Shown piece by piece: positions 55,001-64,000 of a DNA stretch of 64,000 nucleotides. Made by a program: the position numbers and the translations under genes. Source of the stretch: Litsea cubeba (lineage: Eukaryota > Streptophyta > Magnoliopsida > Laurales > Lauraceae); the NCBI GenBank assembly GCA_012931725.1, contig CM022951.1:38594428-38658427 (forward strand), in the 5' to 3' direction. Within the stretch, counting starts at the first letter, position 1. Each line of letters opens with the position of its first letter. The notes beneath the pieces are model-generated. The model searched no databases. It was not told the DNA's origin and was given only the letters and a program-made list of their open reading frames with translations.

Positions 55001-55099
55001 GAGGCCAAGGAGCCTGGGCGCGCCTACCCGAGGACTTGGTTGCTCTGGCGCCGAACACGAGTCACGCCTGAGTGTAAAAAACGGCCCCAGGGTGAGCTC

Positions 55100-55330
55100 G
55101 GTGGCTCTGGACGACTGATGGCGGTAGAGGACCGTGCGATCAAGGCTGACAGCAGAGGACCGTGCCGTCGAAATGACGGTAGAGGGTCGTACGATCGAAG
55201 CCTGACAGTAGAGGGTCGTGCCGGTGTCATCGAAGCTGACGGCTCCATCGAAGCTGACAGTAGAGGACCGTGCCGCCGTAAAGACGGTAGAGGGTCGTAC
55301 GATCGAAGCCGACGGGCGGTCGAAGCTAAG
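55100..55330. repeat. degenerate GGTAGAGGGTCGT repeats
   Basis: GACGGTAGAGGGTCGTACGATCGAAGC and shorter forms recur about five times between 55120 and 55310. Confidence 0.8.
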
Positions 55331-55394
55331 TGACAGAAAAAGGTTCGCCTAACTGCTCCCCGTGTTGGAAGAGATTTCTGCAGAGCGGGGGGCT

Positions 55395-55575
55395 GCTAGC
55401 GAGCTGGAGACGTCCGCCGAGCTGGAGACGTCCGCCGAACTGGCAGAGTCGGCCGAGCTGGAAGCGTCCACCGAACTGGGAGAGTCGGCCGAGCTGGAAG
55501 CGTCCGCCGAACTGGGAGAGTCGGCCGAGCTGGAAGCGTCGGCCGAGCTGGCAGGTTCGGCCGAGCTGGAAGCGA
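55395..55575. repeat. 18-bp GCCGAGCTGGAAGCGTCC repeat
   Basis: About ten units of 18 bp with alternating last thirds, so the larger period is near 36 bp. It lies just downstream of the gag stop on minus. Confidence 0.9.
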
Positions 55576-55600
55576 TCTGATCGCTGGCGCGGAGGTTGAA

Positions 55601-56488
55601 CTACTCCCGGGCTCGGGCTTCGTCCTCCTCTTGCCTGACGAATTGATTTACCCTAGTCATGAGTGCTGCCGTAGTGACCACGGGATACATGACCAAGTTG
55701 CTTCGGAGCTCGTTGCCTGGTACGAGGGCTTGCTGGAAAGACAGGACTGCTATTGCCTCTGAGGCATTCTCGATCTGGCTGTAGACAGCCCAGAACCTTT
55801 TGGCGAACTGCGCGATGCTCTCGGTCTGCTTCATTCTGAGGGCCATCAGGTCGGCGGCTGACCTGGGGATGACCCCGTAAACTTGGAACTTCGTCAAGAA
55901 GGAGAGCTGGAGCTCCTTCCAACTCGAAATGGACTTCTCTGGGAGAGAACAGAACCACTTCAGGGGGAGGTCGCCCAAACTGGAGGAGAAGATTTTGCAG
56001 TTCAGGTGACCCTCATTGCCCCACACCGACATCCGCTGAGAGAAGTGCCGGAGGTGTGCTGCTGGGTCCGAGGTTCCATCGTAAATGACGAACCTCGGGA
56101 CTTTGAAATCTTCGGGAAGGGGGAAGCTTCTGATCTCTGGAGAGAAAGGAGATGCGCCGAAAACATTAGAGTTCATCCGAACTTGAGCGTAGTCGGCCAT
56201 TTCCATGTGCTGTCGTACTGCTTGCTCTATGCGTTGATCGAGCCACTCTCTGGAGTCGCGGTCGTTACCCGAGCCTTCGCCATGGGCCCGGTTGCTCCTG
56301 CTCTTCAGGGTGCGTCTTTCGGAGGGTAGAGTCGAGGTCGAATCCTCAGAGGATGAACCCGACCGAGTATCCTGAAGCTGGTCGCCTGCTGGACCAGATT
56401 TTGCTCCTGACCTCTCTCGGCGGGGGACCGTCGGCAGCTGGGTCGACAGTGCGATAGGTTCCTTTCCCTTTCTGGTTCTTCGAGGCAT
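55601..56488 (-). CDS. gag: Gag of the gag-only element
   Basis: The frame has 295 codons. I chose the ATG at 56488 (MPRRTRKGKEPIALST), about 50 bases inside the PBS. The same frame is open further upstream into the LTR, but an initiator before the PBS is unlikely to give functional Gag. The basic, Ser-rich N-terminus is followed by a retrotransposon-gag domain at about residues 130-265: FKVPRFVIYDGTSDPAAHLR, LKWFCSLPEKSISSWKEL and QTESIAQFAKRFWAVYSQI. It stops (TAG at 55601-55603) right after an Arg/Glu-rich end, before any zinc knuckle or protease. Ty3/gypsy Gag proteins of this type are usually longer, so it is C-terminally short. It may package the element's own RNA while a partner supplies pol. 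Confidence 0.85.
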   Translation of the reverse strand: MPRRTRKGKEPIALSTQLPTVPRRERSGAKSGPAGDQLQDTRSGSSSEDSTSTLPSERRTLKSRSNRAHGEGSGNDRDSREWLDQRIEQAVRQHMEMADYAQVRMNSNVFGASPFSPEIRSFPLPEDFKVPRFVIYDGTSDPAAHLRHFSQRMSVWGNEGHLNCKIFSSSLGDLPLKWFCSLPEKSISSWKELQLSFLTKFQVYGVIPRSAADLMALRMKQTESIAQFAKRFWAVYSQIENASEAIAVLSFQQALVPGNELRSNLVMYPVVTTAALMTRVNQFVRQEEDEARARE

Positions 56489-56535
56489 GGTGCTTGGAAA
56501 GATTGAGAAGGTTGGGAAGGCTGGGATATTGCTTT

Positions 56536-56551
56536 CCCACAGACGGCGCCA
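56536..56551 (-). other. primer-binding site of the gag-only element
   Basis: On minus TGGCGCCGTCTGTGGG begins two bases after the 5' LTR end (...CCTACA). This TGGCGCC type differs from the other elements here. Confidence 0.85.
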
Positions 56552-56553
56552 AT

Positions 56554-57362
56554 TGTAGGTGCAAAAAATAATGACCCACAATAATGGGGGGTGCCTTAGA
56601 GGACTTACCCAAGTGAGATTAGGGACACCGATGCCTGCGCCTGGAGCCTGAGAAAAGGAAGAAGAAACGTAGGTCAGAGGACCCTGGCCTGGGCGGCGCA
56701 AGGCTCTCCGATGCCTAAGTTAGTGTATGAACTAAGCAGAGGGAGGAGATTTTTGGGGAAGAATATGGCATACCAGAGTGGTAATGGCGTTCCTCCGTTC
56801 CTCTGGAGCTGTAGCTGCGTTTATGTAGAGGAAGAGGAGGCAAAGGAGTAGTTGGCTGTCTTGTCGTAGCCCATTTTGTCAGGTACTAGGGAGGCGCGAT
56901 CTCATCGTAGCCTGTCTGGTCCCGTCGTAGCCTGTCTTGTCCCGTTAGGCCATATCCTGGCGCCTTGGGAGCTGTGGAGGGTGATCTGTCAGGAGATACG
57001 GGCTATCCCCTTGCCTTGTCGCACGGGCCATAGCGTGCTTGAGCGTCCATGGGAGGACAGCTGTCAGTGCTCAGTACTTTCATCGATATGAGGCGCTTGG
57101 CCGGGATGCAGTGTCGTGCCGGGTGAGACCTGGCGGAGATGTAGGGCCATGGCACTGTTGCCGAAGTGGAAGGGCCTGGTACTGTCGCCGAGCTGGGCAG
57201 CCGAAGTGGGATGCTTTGGCCGGAGTGGATCCTGCCGATGTGAGGGGAGTTGAGCATAGGAAGCGTGGAGCACGAGACCACACTTGCCGGGATGGGCTTG
57301 CTGATGCGGGGGCCCGGGATGGAGCACCTTGTCCAGGATTCTCTTGGGATTTTCCCCATACA
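56554..57362 (-). repeat. 5' LTR of the gag-only element, 809 bp
   Basis: About 99.5% identical to 52462-53270 by eye; same length. Followed by target duplication GTTGG at 57363-57367. Confidence 0.92.
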
Positions 57363-57367
57363 GTTGG

Positions 57368-58288
57368 TGTGTTTTCATGTGCTACCATCTACAATAACAT
57401 GACACACCTAATTTCTTAAAGTAGTTGTAGTTCGTTGCTGAAGTTAGTTTGCTTTCTATATGTGCTGTAACTGTGACCTTTTAGTTTAAATACAACTCCA
57501 CATTCTTAATGCTCATGAAGAGCAAGACACGAACTGATAATACTTGCAGAAAGGAAGGCATATAGAGCCACCCATCCAAGTTCCAAGCCATCAAATCCAT
57601 TGTCTTGTTAATGTTGAGTGCATCTTGGGAACGAAAACAAAATGACGTTTTTCCAGATTTTTTCTTCCTATCAAATGCCAGTTTAAACATTGTTTGATGG
57701 TTTATGTGATTCTAGTCTTTGGCCTGACGCTCATTTCTGGATTGGCTGTCATGGTTTTGGTTTCAATGACTTTCCTTCTTTTGAACTTTAGAAAAGGGTT
57801 TATCTTGATATCAGGCCAATAGTTATAGAATTATGTACAAGGGGAACATATGAGGGCAATAAAATCTGGGTTTATGTCATCTGTCAAAGAAAGAGAGACA
57901 GAGTTTTAATAGAATGAATCCAGGTGGGGTTTTTCCGAGAATATGTGATGTCTTACAATCTTTCTTAAGAGTGGTGATAAAATAGGAAAAAACATGAGTT
58001 CACATAGCTGCCACAGGTATAGAAACTAGTAGAGATACTTTTAAAAGTAAGCATGATGAAAATAAAAAAGGATCCCCATCTACACCTTCCTTTCTAATGC
58101 CTTTTGTACACTTTGTCTACAATGTGCTTTCAAGAACTGGGCGTATCTTTTATTGTCTTTGAACATTATGAATACTGCCACTGATTCTTTTCATTTTAAA
58201 TTATAAAAGAAAAAACCCCTAATCTTTCAAAAGTTGGTGCTTTTGCTATTTTCATTGGAAATATTTTTATGTACTTTTATTTCTAGTT
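57368..58288 (+). other. CACTA intergenic sequence before the second gene
   Basis: AT-rich with no coding frame that I trust. Contains the partner (57603-57723) of the duplication at 51928-52047. The TTTCTAG just before 58289 could be a splice acceptor. Confidence 0.55.
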
Positions 58289-59285
58289 ATGACAACAGGA
58301 AGGATGCAAACAAGTGCACAGGAACGGGATGCTTCAATATTTGATTCGACGATTGAGCCAGAGGCACATAGCGTTGGTAAGATCAATACTACTAGTTATA
58401 TATTTTAAAAAATTATTAAATGTCATGTATTTTTATATTAATGATTTTATTTTTCCTTTTAGCTTCGACCTCCACTAGAAGAGGACGTGGGAGGTCAAAA
58501 AATATCTCCCTTACCAAGCTTATTAAGGATACAGGTCAAAAGCTAAGGATTGAAATCCCTGAAGGGCTGTCTAGACTACTTGGCAAGTATGCAAAGCAAT
58601 TTAAGACTGAAATTGGCATAATTTGTTGAACGTATGCTCTCCTTGCGTGTTCCACCTGGCCAACAGTTAAACATGAACATAGGCAAATATTTTACGATCG
58701 CATTTTGGTAACTCAGTCCTCAAAATTTTTATTTTTTGCTTTTATTTTGCCTACTATGTTATTTGAAAGTTGGATGCAAAATTAAGTAATCAATATACTG
58801 TATAATATACCTAACAAACTTATTATGAATGCATCTTATTTGTAGGACAAATTTGATATAGATCTTCATGATCCATGATTGAAAAAAGCTGTTAACAGTT
58901 ATTTAGCATCCACATTCAAGAACTATAGGAACAGAATGCACTCCCATTATAAGAGGGTTGGCAATCACAGGGTGGCATGCTAGAAACCTTAAGAGGATGT
59001 GTCACTAGAAGATTGGGAGCTGTGCTGCAATAGGTTTTGTTCAGAAGAATTTCAGGAGAAATTTTATTTTATTTTTAACTGCATTACCTACATAGAAATG
59101 ATTTTTTTTAGAAAATCTTCATTCGATTTCTAATTCATTAACTTGAATGTAGAAAGTTAGTAAAAAGAATTCTGAAAACCGACAGCTACTTAAAGTGAAC
59201 CATCGTGCGGGTTCAAAATCATTTGTCGAATATCTTCATGAGACGGTATTAGTAATTCTAATATTTTAAAAATTATTGAATTATT
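58289..59285 (+). pseudogene. CACTA second gene, Ptta/TNPA-type, cut by Tat copy B
   Basis: Exon 58289-58376 (MTTGRMQTSAQERD, donor GTAAGA) joins exon 58463-58707 in frame (acceptor TTTTAG; STRRGRGRSKNISL and RIEIPEGLSRLLGKYAK). A later exon at 58846 has DKFDIDLHDP followed by a TGA where the family has Trp, then KKAVNSYLAS and EDWELCCNRFCSEEF. An exon near 59153-59245 has KNSENRQLLKVNHRAGSKSF. This order matches plant Ptta/En-Spm (TNPA-like) proteins, which bind CACTA subterminal repeats. There are stops near 58627 and 58877 and further ones downstream. The Tat insertion at 59286 removes the rest from view. Confidence 0.8.
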
Positions 59286-61619
59286 TGTTGACACCAAAAA
59301 TGTCACTTTGCCTTTTCAAGATCCAAAGAGCTACATGAAGTCGCAACCTGCCATAAATAGGCAATGCTGCTTCCAAAAATCAAATCTTGTCAGAATCAAA
59401 CAAAAACTGCAAGATTCATCCAGACAGCCAAAAGAGGAGTACACAAGAAGTTTCAAGCCATTTCAAGATCATTTGGCCTAACTTCGCTTCTCCGACAGCC
59501 AAATCAAGCCTCTCGGCGGTAAAGCTCTCCGGGACCATGATTTCCAAGACAGAACCTATGGATCATCTTAAAATGACTCCAATAGGTTCCCTGTCAAATT
59601 TCAAGTCAATCGGACATCGGTTGACCGCACATCAAACCGCGACATCTTCATCGCGACAAAAAGCAAGTCTGCAGGTGATAGGACCCCAAACGGCTTCTAA
59701 ACTCAAACAAAAGCCTATGGTTGGTCTTATTTATTGCTCAGGAGGCTTCACACCAAATTTCAGGTCATTCCGACATCGTTTGACCCAGTTTCAGCTTTTG
59801 ACAGAAAATCGGCAGCTCTGCGCGACAAAGTCTTCGGCTTTCTCAGGAAATTGGAAACTTTGCAAAATAAAATGCAAGGATTCTCATCAGGTTTCTTACA
59901 AAGAAATCAGGCCAATAAATGGTCAAAATGTCAAGGAAAAGTACAGAAGAAAAAAGAATCAGAAAAAAGCAAAAACGGACGCAAAACGGGACCAGAAAGG
60001 GGGAAAACCCCCCAGGGTCGCAGACCCCTGCGACCCTGGGCCAGGGTCGCAGGCCCCTGCGACCTTGGGCCAGGGTCGCCGGCGACCATGGACCCCGGGG
60101 TCGCCGGGAAAGCCCCGGAAACCCCGGTTTTCGCCGTTTTTTCGCGATTCGAGGAGCCCAGCCTCTGGTACTTTCCAAAATTCATGCTTTTGAGACACCA
60201 AGTCCTCTGATATCCGTCCAAAACACGGGTAAAACATCAAGAGTATCGAAGACAGTATTGATCGCCACCCGGTCAACCAAAAAAAAGTGTGCTTTCCACC
60301 CGACCGATCGAGAAATCGACAGGACAGATGGCACCGACCCGCTGTTGGCAACAAACATCTAAAATTACATGATCATCTGATGTCGATCTACATGAAGATC
60401 CATCGATGATCATCGACAGAAGAATTCCAAAAGACGTGGCACGGCCCGCGACTCTTCAGCTGCTCGGCGACCACTTAATGCGATTAATTGACTAGCTTTA
60501 TTACAGTCATTAATCCATTTCTTTGGACGGCCCAATCAGAAGCAAGCATTCGGGAGTTACAAGTCAAGAAATTCATGGCATTTAACCCATGAAACTCCTC
60601 CCATCATGGCGATTAAAGGCGATTAAATGCCCTCAATCTCCTCCGGCCAATCAGAAGCCAAGAAAAAGGAGTTACAAAATAAACAATTCAATTTTGTAAC
60701 TCCTCCCATTATGCGGCTTAATGACATTAAAAGCCCATAAACTCTCCTAAATGGCTACCAAGAGCCTATAAATAGGAGAGCACTCCAAAGGAATCCAGAT
60801 CGGGAAAAACACACAACAAACATCAGACAGCAGTCAGAAATCCAGAAAAAAGAAAAAGAGAGAAAACTCTGCGGAAGTTCTACACCGGCCACCGCAACAA
60901 GGTGACAAAAGTCCCTTGGGGGGTACCCCCCCCCAAGGTCCTTGCCTTCTCCTCCTGCCTCCAATGGCTTAGATGTGGCTTTTCAGCCCGTCTACTCGGT
61001 TTTTTATTGGACATAGGACCTTCCTTTGGTCTTTGTCTTCTAAAAACCCGAGGTTATAGCCAAGCCAAGTGAATCAAATAGCATCCTCTGTTCTCATCTG
61101 CATGGATGATGGCGAAGCCCACATATGGCTTGCGACCGTCAATCTAAACGAGTCCCCCACAATCTCCTGAGAAGTTAGATCCTCCTTTTCTTGCTTTTCA
61201 TTGTAGTTTGTATTTTTTCAAAAGAGACAAAATCACAATTCTTGTCTTTCATTGTTGATAAGGATTGTAAAATCGGCTATAAACGCCAAAATCGGCTATA
61301 AACGCCAAAAATCGGCTATAAACGCCAAAATCGGCTATAAATGCCAAAAAAATCGCCTTTCACGGCAAATCAAGAAAATGTCTCTTTTCTTAAATATATG
61401 TGCAATGGAAAACTTGAAAGAAGTTGATTTCCTTTTTACTTGCGAAGGTTGATCTCCGGATCACCACTTGCAATTCCAAGTAAAAATAGAAAATCTGGCA
61501 CACCCACAAAAAAAGAAATGTTGATGCACGCCCTTGCCCCCCGGTTACGAAAGGGTCGGACCCGACGGACTCCCACGTCCGCCGACCTCGGTAGAACCAA
61601 GCAGGAGCGCGGTCCATCA
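59286..61619 (+). repeat. 5' LTR of Tat copy B, 2334 bp
   Basis: It starts TGTTGACACC and ends GGTCCATCA. It differs from copy A by tens of substitutions and by a duplicated hairpin arm at about 60030-60075. TATA box at 60767-60774; CGGCTATAAACGCC repeats at 61271-61345. Confidence 0.92.
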
Positions 61620-61622
61620 AGC

Positions 61623-63456
61623 TGGCATCACCCGGTGGGACTCGTTTATTTGAGAACACGATGCTAGAAATGAAATATTTGCATATCATATATTTTGCTC
61701 TATGCTTATATTTCTTTTCTCGATTCCTTGGCTACTTTATAATTGGTGGCCTATGTTGAATTCTGCAAAAAAAAATGAGATGAGATTTTTTGTTTGGAAA
61801 TTTCTAACTCTTTGAATTTATTTCCATTCTTTCTCTTTTCAAAAAAAAAAATTTAAAAAAAAAAAAAAACAAAAAAAATCAGATTTCTCAATTTGGATTC
61901 AAAATTGAGAAACCTTGATCCGTTCCTATCGTTCATCGCGCTTGCAGAAATGTTGAGCCTGTTCGACTAAGGTTTTGGGCCATGGTTTCTCTTCGATGAG
62001 TTCATCAAAAAAAAAATATATATATATATATATAAAAAAAAAATTTAGATTTCTCAATTTGGATTCAAAATTGAGAAACCTTGATCCGTTCCTATCGTTC
62101 ATCGCGCTTGCAGAAATGTTGAGCCTGTTCGACTAAGGTTTTGGGCCATGGTTTCTCTTCGATGAGTTCATTAAAAAATCAAAAAAAATATATATATATA
62201 TATAAAAAAAAAAATTTAGATTTCTCAATTTGGATTCAAAATTGAGAAACCTTGATCTGTTCCTATCGTTCATCGCGCTTGCAGAAATGTTGAGCCTGTT
62301 CGACTAAGGTTTTGGGCCATGGTTTCTCTTCGATGAATTCATAAAAATAAAAATAAAATAAAATAAAAGACATAGACCACTAAGGTTAAACCAACTGTGT
62401 TCTTTGATCATGGTTGATTCAAAGAAAAGCCTTGTCCAGAGTGTGGAGACAGCTTGACTGTTCTAGGCAAGGGTCCTCCAAACGGGTTCATTAAGTAATC
62501 CTACCCTTACCTGGGGGCAATTCTATCAATCAAGATTTCATAAGACCAGGTTAGGAGGCCTATGTGTACTCTCTCGTCTTTTAAATAAATTTTTTTTCAA
62601 AAATAAAATTTTTAAAAATAAAAATTTTAAAATAAAAAAAAAATAAAAAATAAAAAAAATTTTCAAAAAAAAAATCTTAAAAAAAAATAATAAAAAATAA
62701 TAGAAAATAAAAAAAATTTAAAAAAAAAAAGATTTTTTTTTTTAAAAAAAAAATCTTCAAAAATCTTCAAAAAAAAAAAACTTCCGTCATTTTGGGTTTA
62801 GATTAGAGAAATCTTGGTCTTCTCCTTTCTGAGCACTGGCGCTCGCGGAAATCGCTGAGCCCGTGTTCAGATTGGAGTGCCTTTTGCTCTCTTTGATGAA
62901 CCCGATATTGGCCTTTCAAAAGAAAACTCGTCATTTTTAGATTCAGATCCGAGAAATCATGGTTCATTTCTTTCTGAGCACTGGCGCTCGCGGAAATCGC
63001 TGAGCCCGTGTTCAGATTGGAATACCATCTGCTCTCTTTGATGAATCCAATCTTGACCTTTCAAAACAGAGAATCTCATCTCATAGATGCGGTCTCAAAA
63101 CATTTGTGTCTAGCGGTACTAGTACGCCCTTTCAGGGTCTACTGTATTGCGACCGGCACATCTGTAACTCCAACTTTATATTCTTCTTACCTCGAGCAAG
63201 CTCTGCTTCTCGATAAGTCGAATTTAAGTTCACAATTGCTTCTAGCAGTCACTGGGATGCCCATTCCGGGCTTACCACACCTGCGATCAGAACAATTGTA
63301 CCCTCTATGGCATTTTGCCTTCCTCATATTGTTTGGGTCATCTACCTCGAGCAATTTGAAAAGACGAAACCATAGAACTTCCCATTTATGATCATTATAT
63401 TCTTGTGATTACTAATGGATGTGGTCTTGTTTCAGAAATTTTCGAAAAAACTAACA
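61623..63456 (+). repeat. PBS and untranslated leader of Tat copy B
   Basis: The PBS TGGCATCACCCGGTGG (61623-61638) is identical to copy A. Three units of about 170 bp containing CCTATCGTTCATCGCGCTTG lie at 61870-62340, followed by A-rich tracts (62590-62780) and two units with GAGCACTGGCGCTCGCGG (62785-63040). No gene. Confidence 0.82.
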
Positions 63457-64000
63457 ATGGCAGCTTCACTAACCATTACTTTCGACGAAAGCAAGCACCA
63501 ACTCATGCTTCAACAGAAGCAAACCACGCGCACCTACAAGCGCCCCATCAGCTGCCGAAGTGTCAGCTCCCTCGGCAACTCTGTGAACTCCGGGTCGACC
63601 TCGACTCCCCGGACTATCGTCTTCGGGACGCTGGGACCATTCTCACTTCCTGAGGAACAAGCTGCTCCCTCCAAGAAGCAGAAACTCGCCTCTCAACGTG
63701 TCACTACCGTGACACCAAAGGCGAGCACTAGAAGGCCTGAAGCCCGTGGCAGCCCCACGAAGCCTCAACCTACAAACAACCAGGTCTACCCCAAGACTTG
63801 GTCCCCAAGACCTTCACCAAAACAGAGAAGGTCCCAGGCATCCACTAAGCCAGCATTCCTGGCCCCACTCAAGGAGAACCAGTTCTATCCTCTTGCTTAC
63901 ATGAAAGAGGAGAGACCCATCTCCAACCCGACTTCAAAGTCATCCCAGCATGAGCCGGCTTGTTCCTACAAGCCCAAAATCAAGTCATGCATCACAAGGC
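63457..64000 (+). CDS. gag: Tat-type Gag, copy B (N-terminal part)
   Basis: The ATG at 63457 has the AACAATGGC context, as in copy A, and the frame stays open to the window edge (181 codons). The protein differs from copy A at a handful of residues (for example Ser for Asn near residue 11 and Ala for Thr near residue 76). The capsid domain lies beyond the window. Whether copy B still has protease and RT, unlike copy A, cannot be seen. Confidence 0.85.
   Translation, partial: MAASLTITFDESKHQLMLQQKQTTRTYKRPISCRSVSSLGNSVNSGSTSTPRTIVFGTLGPFSLPEEQAAPSKKQKLASQRVTTVTPKASTRRPEARGSPTKPQPTNNQVYPKTWSPRPSPKQRRSQASTKPAFLAPLKENQFYPLAYMKEERPISNPTSKSSQHEPACSYKPKIKSCITR

Larger units (their letters stand above)
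52462..57362 (-). mobile_element. gag-only non-autonomous LTR element (TR-GAG-like), 4901 bp, target duplication GTTGG
   Basis: Two 809-bp LTRs (52462-53270 and 56554-57362) differ by about four bases, with GTTGG at 52457-52461 and 57363-57367. Reading on minus: PBS at 56536-56551, a single gag frame (55601-56488), then about 2.3 kb of GC-rich tandem repeats, then a polypurine tract (53271-53284). No protease, RT or integrase motif is present on either strand. Elements with LTRs and only gag are known from plants as TR-GAG, and this one fits but adds large repeat arrays. It is much richer in GC than its surroundings. Confidence 0.88.
7527..59285 (+). mobile_element. CACTA (En/Spm) DNA transposon, decayed and opened by nested insertions; right end not in window
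   Basis: The left end is CACTACAACAAATGGG followed by inverted GCGAC subterminal repeats, as in CACTA elements. Downstream on the same strand are a TATA box and CT-rich leader (12793 on), a TNP2-type transposase (44558-48349) and a Ptta/TNPA-type gene (58289-59285), in the usual CACTA order. After removing inserts with matching target duplications (ATAGA, AAGGT, GATTC, GTTGG), about 12.4 kb of its own sequence is present, and the sequence rejoins at each site. The element must continue past the second Tat copy beyond 64000. Assigning the 7527 terminus and the downstream genes to one element is inference from order, orientation and rejoining sites; the right terminus is not visible. Confidence 0.72.
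59286..64000 (+). mobile_element. Ty3/gypsy Tat-type element, copy B, right end beyond the window
   Basis: Same family and orientation as 16246-35012. It has an LTR (59286-61619), PBS, repeat-rich leader and an open gag to the window edge. Between the LTR end and gag the two copies differ mainly in A-rich tract lengths and scattered substitutions. The left flank TTATT (59281-59285) is the candidate target duplication. It inserted in the CACTA second gene. Confidence 0.92.

Noticed and set aside
53459..55058. Long minus-strand and plus-strand frames across the 106-bp and 80-bp arrays
   Set aside because: The repeats lack stops by composition, so all frames stay open. Repeated peptides follow from the DNA repeat and show no domain.

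Overview
This window is plant nuclear DNA from what looks like a large, repeat-rich angiosperm genome. Almost all of it is nested transposable elements, and I see no convincing single-copy host gene, rRNA, tRNA or CRISPR array. The plant origin rests on the families present: Ty3/gypsy Tekay-type chromovirus, Ty3/gypsy Tat-type, Ty1/copia SIRE-type, and a CACTA (En/Spm) DNA transposon with TNP2 and Ptta/TNPA-like genes. GT-AG introns and plant-style TATA boxes (CTATAAATAG) agree with this. Species cannot be told from the sequence.

Layout. (a) 1-7183 is a minus-strand Tekay-type element with 3.1-kb LTRs whose left end lies outside the window. Its pol is open from protease to chromodomain, but almost all of gag is deleted. 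(b) 7184-7526 is unassigned. (c) From 7527 to the end the window reads as one old CACTA element. It begins with CACTACAACAAATGGG and a tandemly duplicated subterminal repeat region, and its own sequence in the window is about 12.4 kb. It is opened by five insertions, and where both ends are visible the target duplication is 5 bp. These are: a Tekay-like solo LTR (8537-12346, ATAGA); a SIRE-type copia element (13027-41598, AAGGT), itself carrying an 18.8-kb Tat-type element (16246-35012, ATCAT); a solo LTR (48949-50957, GATTC); a gag-only element (52462-57362, GTTGG); and a second copy of the Tat family (59286 to beyond 64000). The CACTA genes are a decayed TNP2-type transposase (44558-48349) and a Ptta/TNPA-type gene (58289-59285) cut by the second Tat copy.

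How the parts work together. Several copies look young by LTR identity yet lack essential functions. The Tekay copy lacks the gag body, Tat copy A lacks protease, reverse transcriptase and the main RNase H, and the 4.9-kb element has only gag. They were probably either moved in trans or deleted soon after insertion.

The most unusual feature is that two unrelated retroelements carry a gene on the strand opposite to gag-pol, placed between pol and the 3' LTR. In Tat copy A it is a five-exon gene (26799-31499, minus) with its own TATA box, GT-AG introns, a plant-mobile-domain-like body and a coiled-coil tail. In the SIRE element it is a small coiled-coil reading frame (15734-16180, plus), also behind a TATA-like box. 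Extra antisense frames are known in the Tat lineage. The explicit splice model, the separate promoter and the parallel arrangement in a copia element are the points most worth testing.
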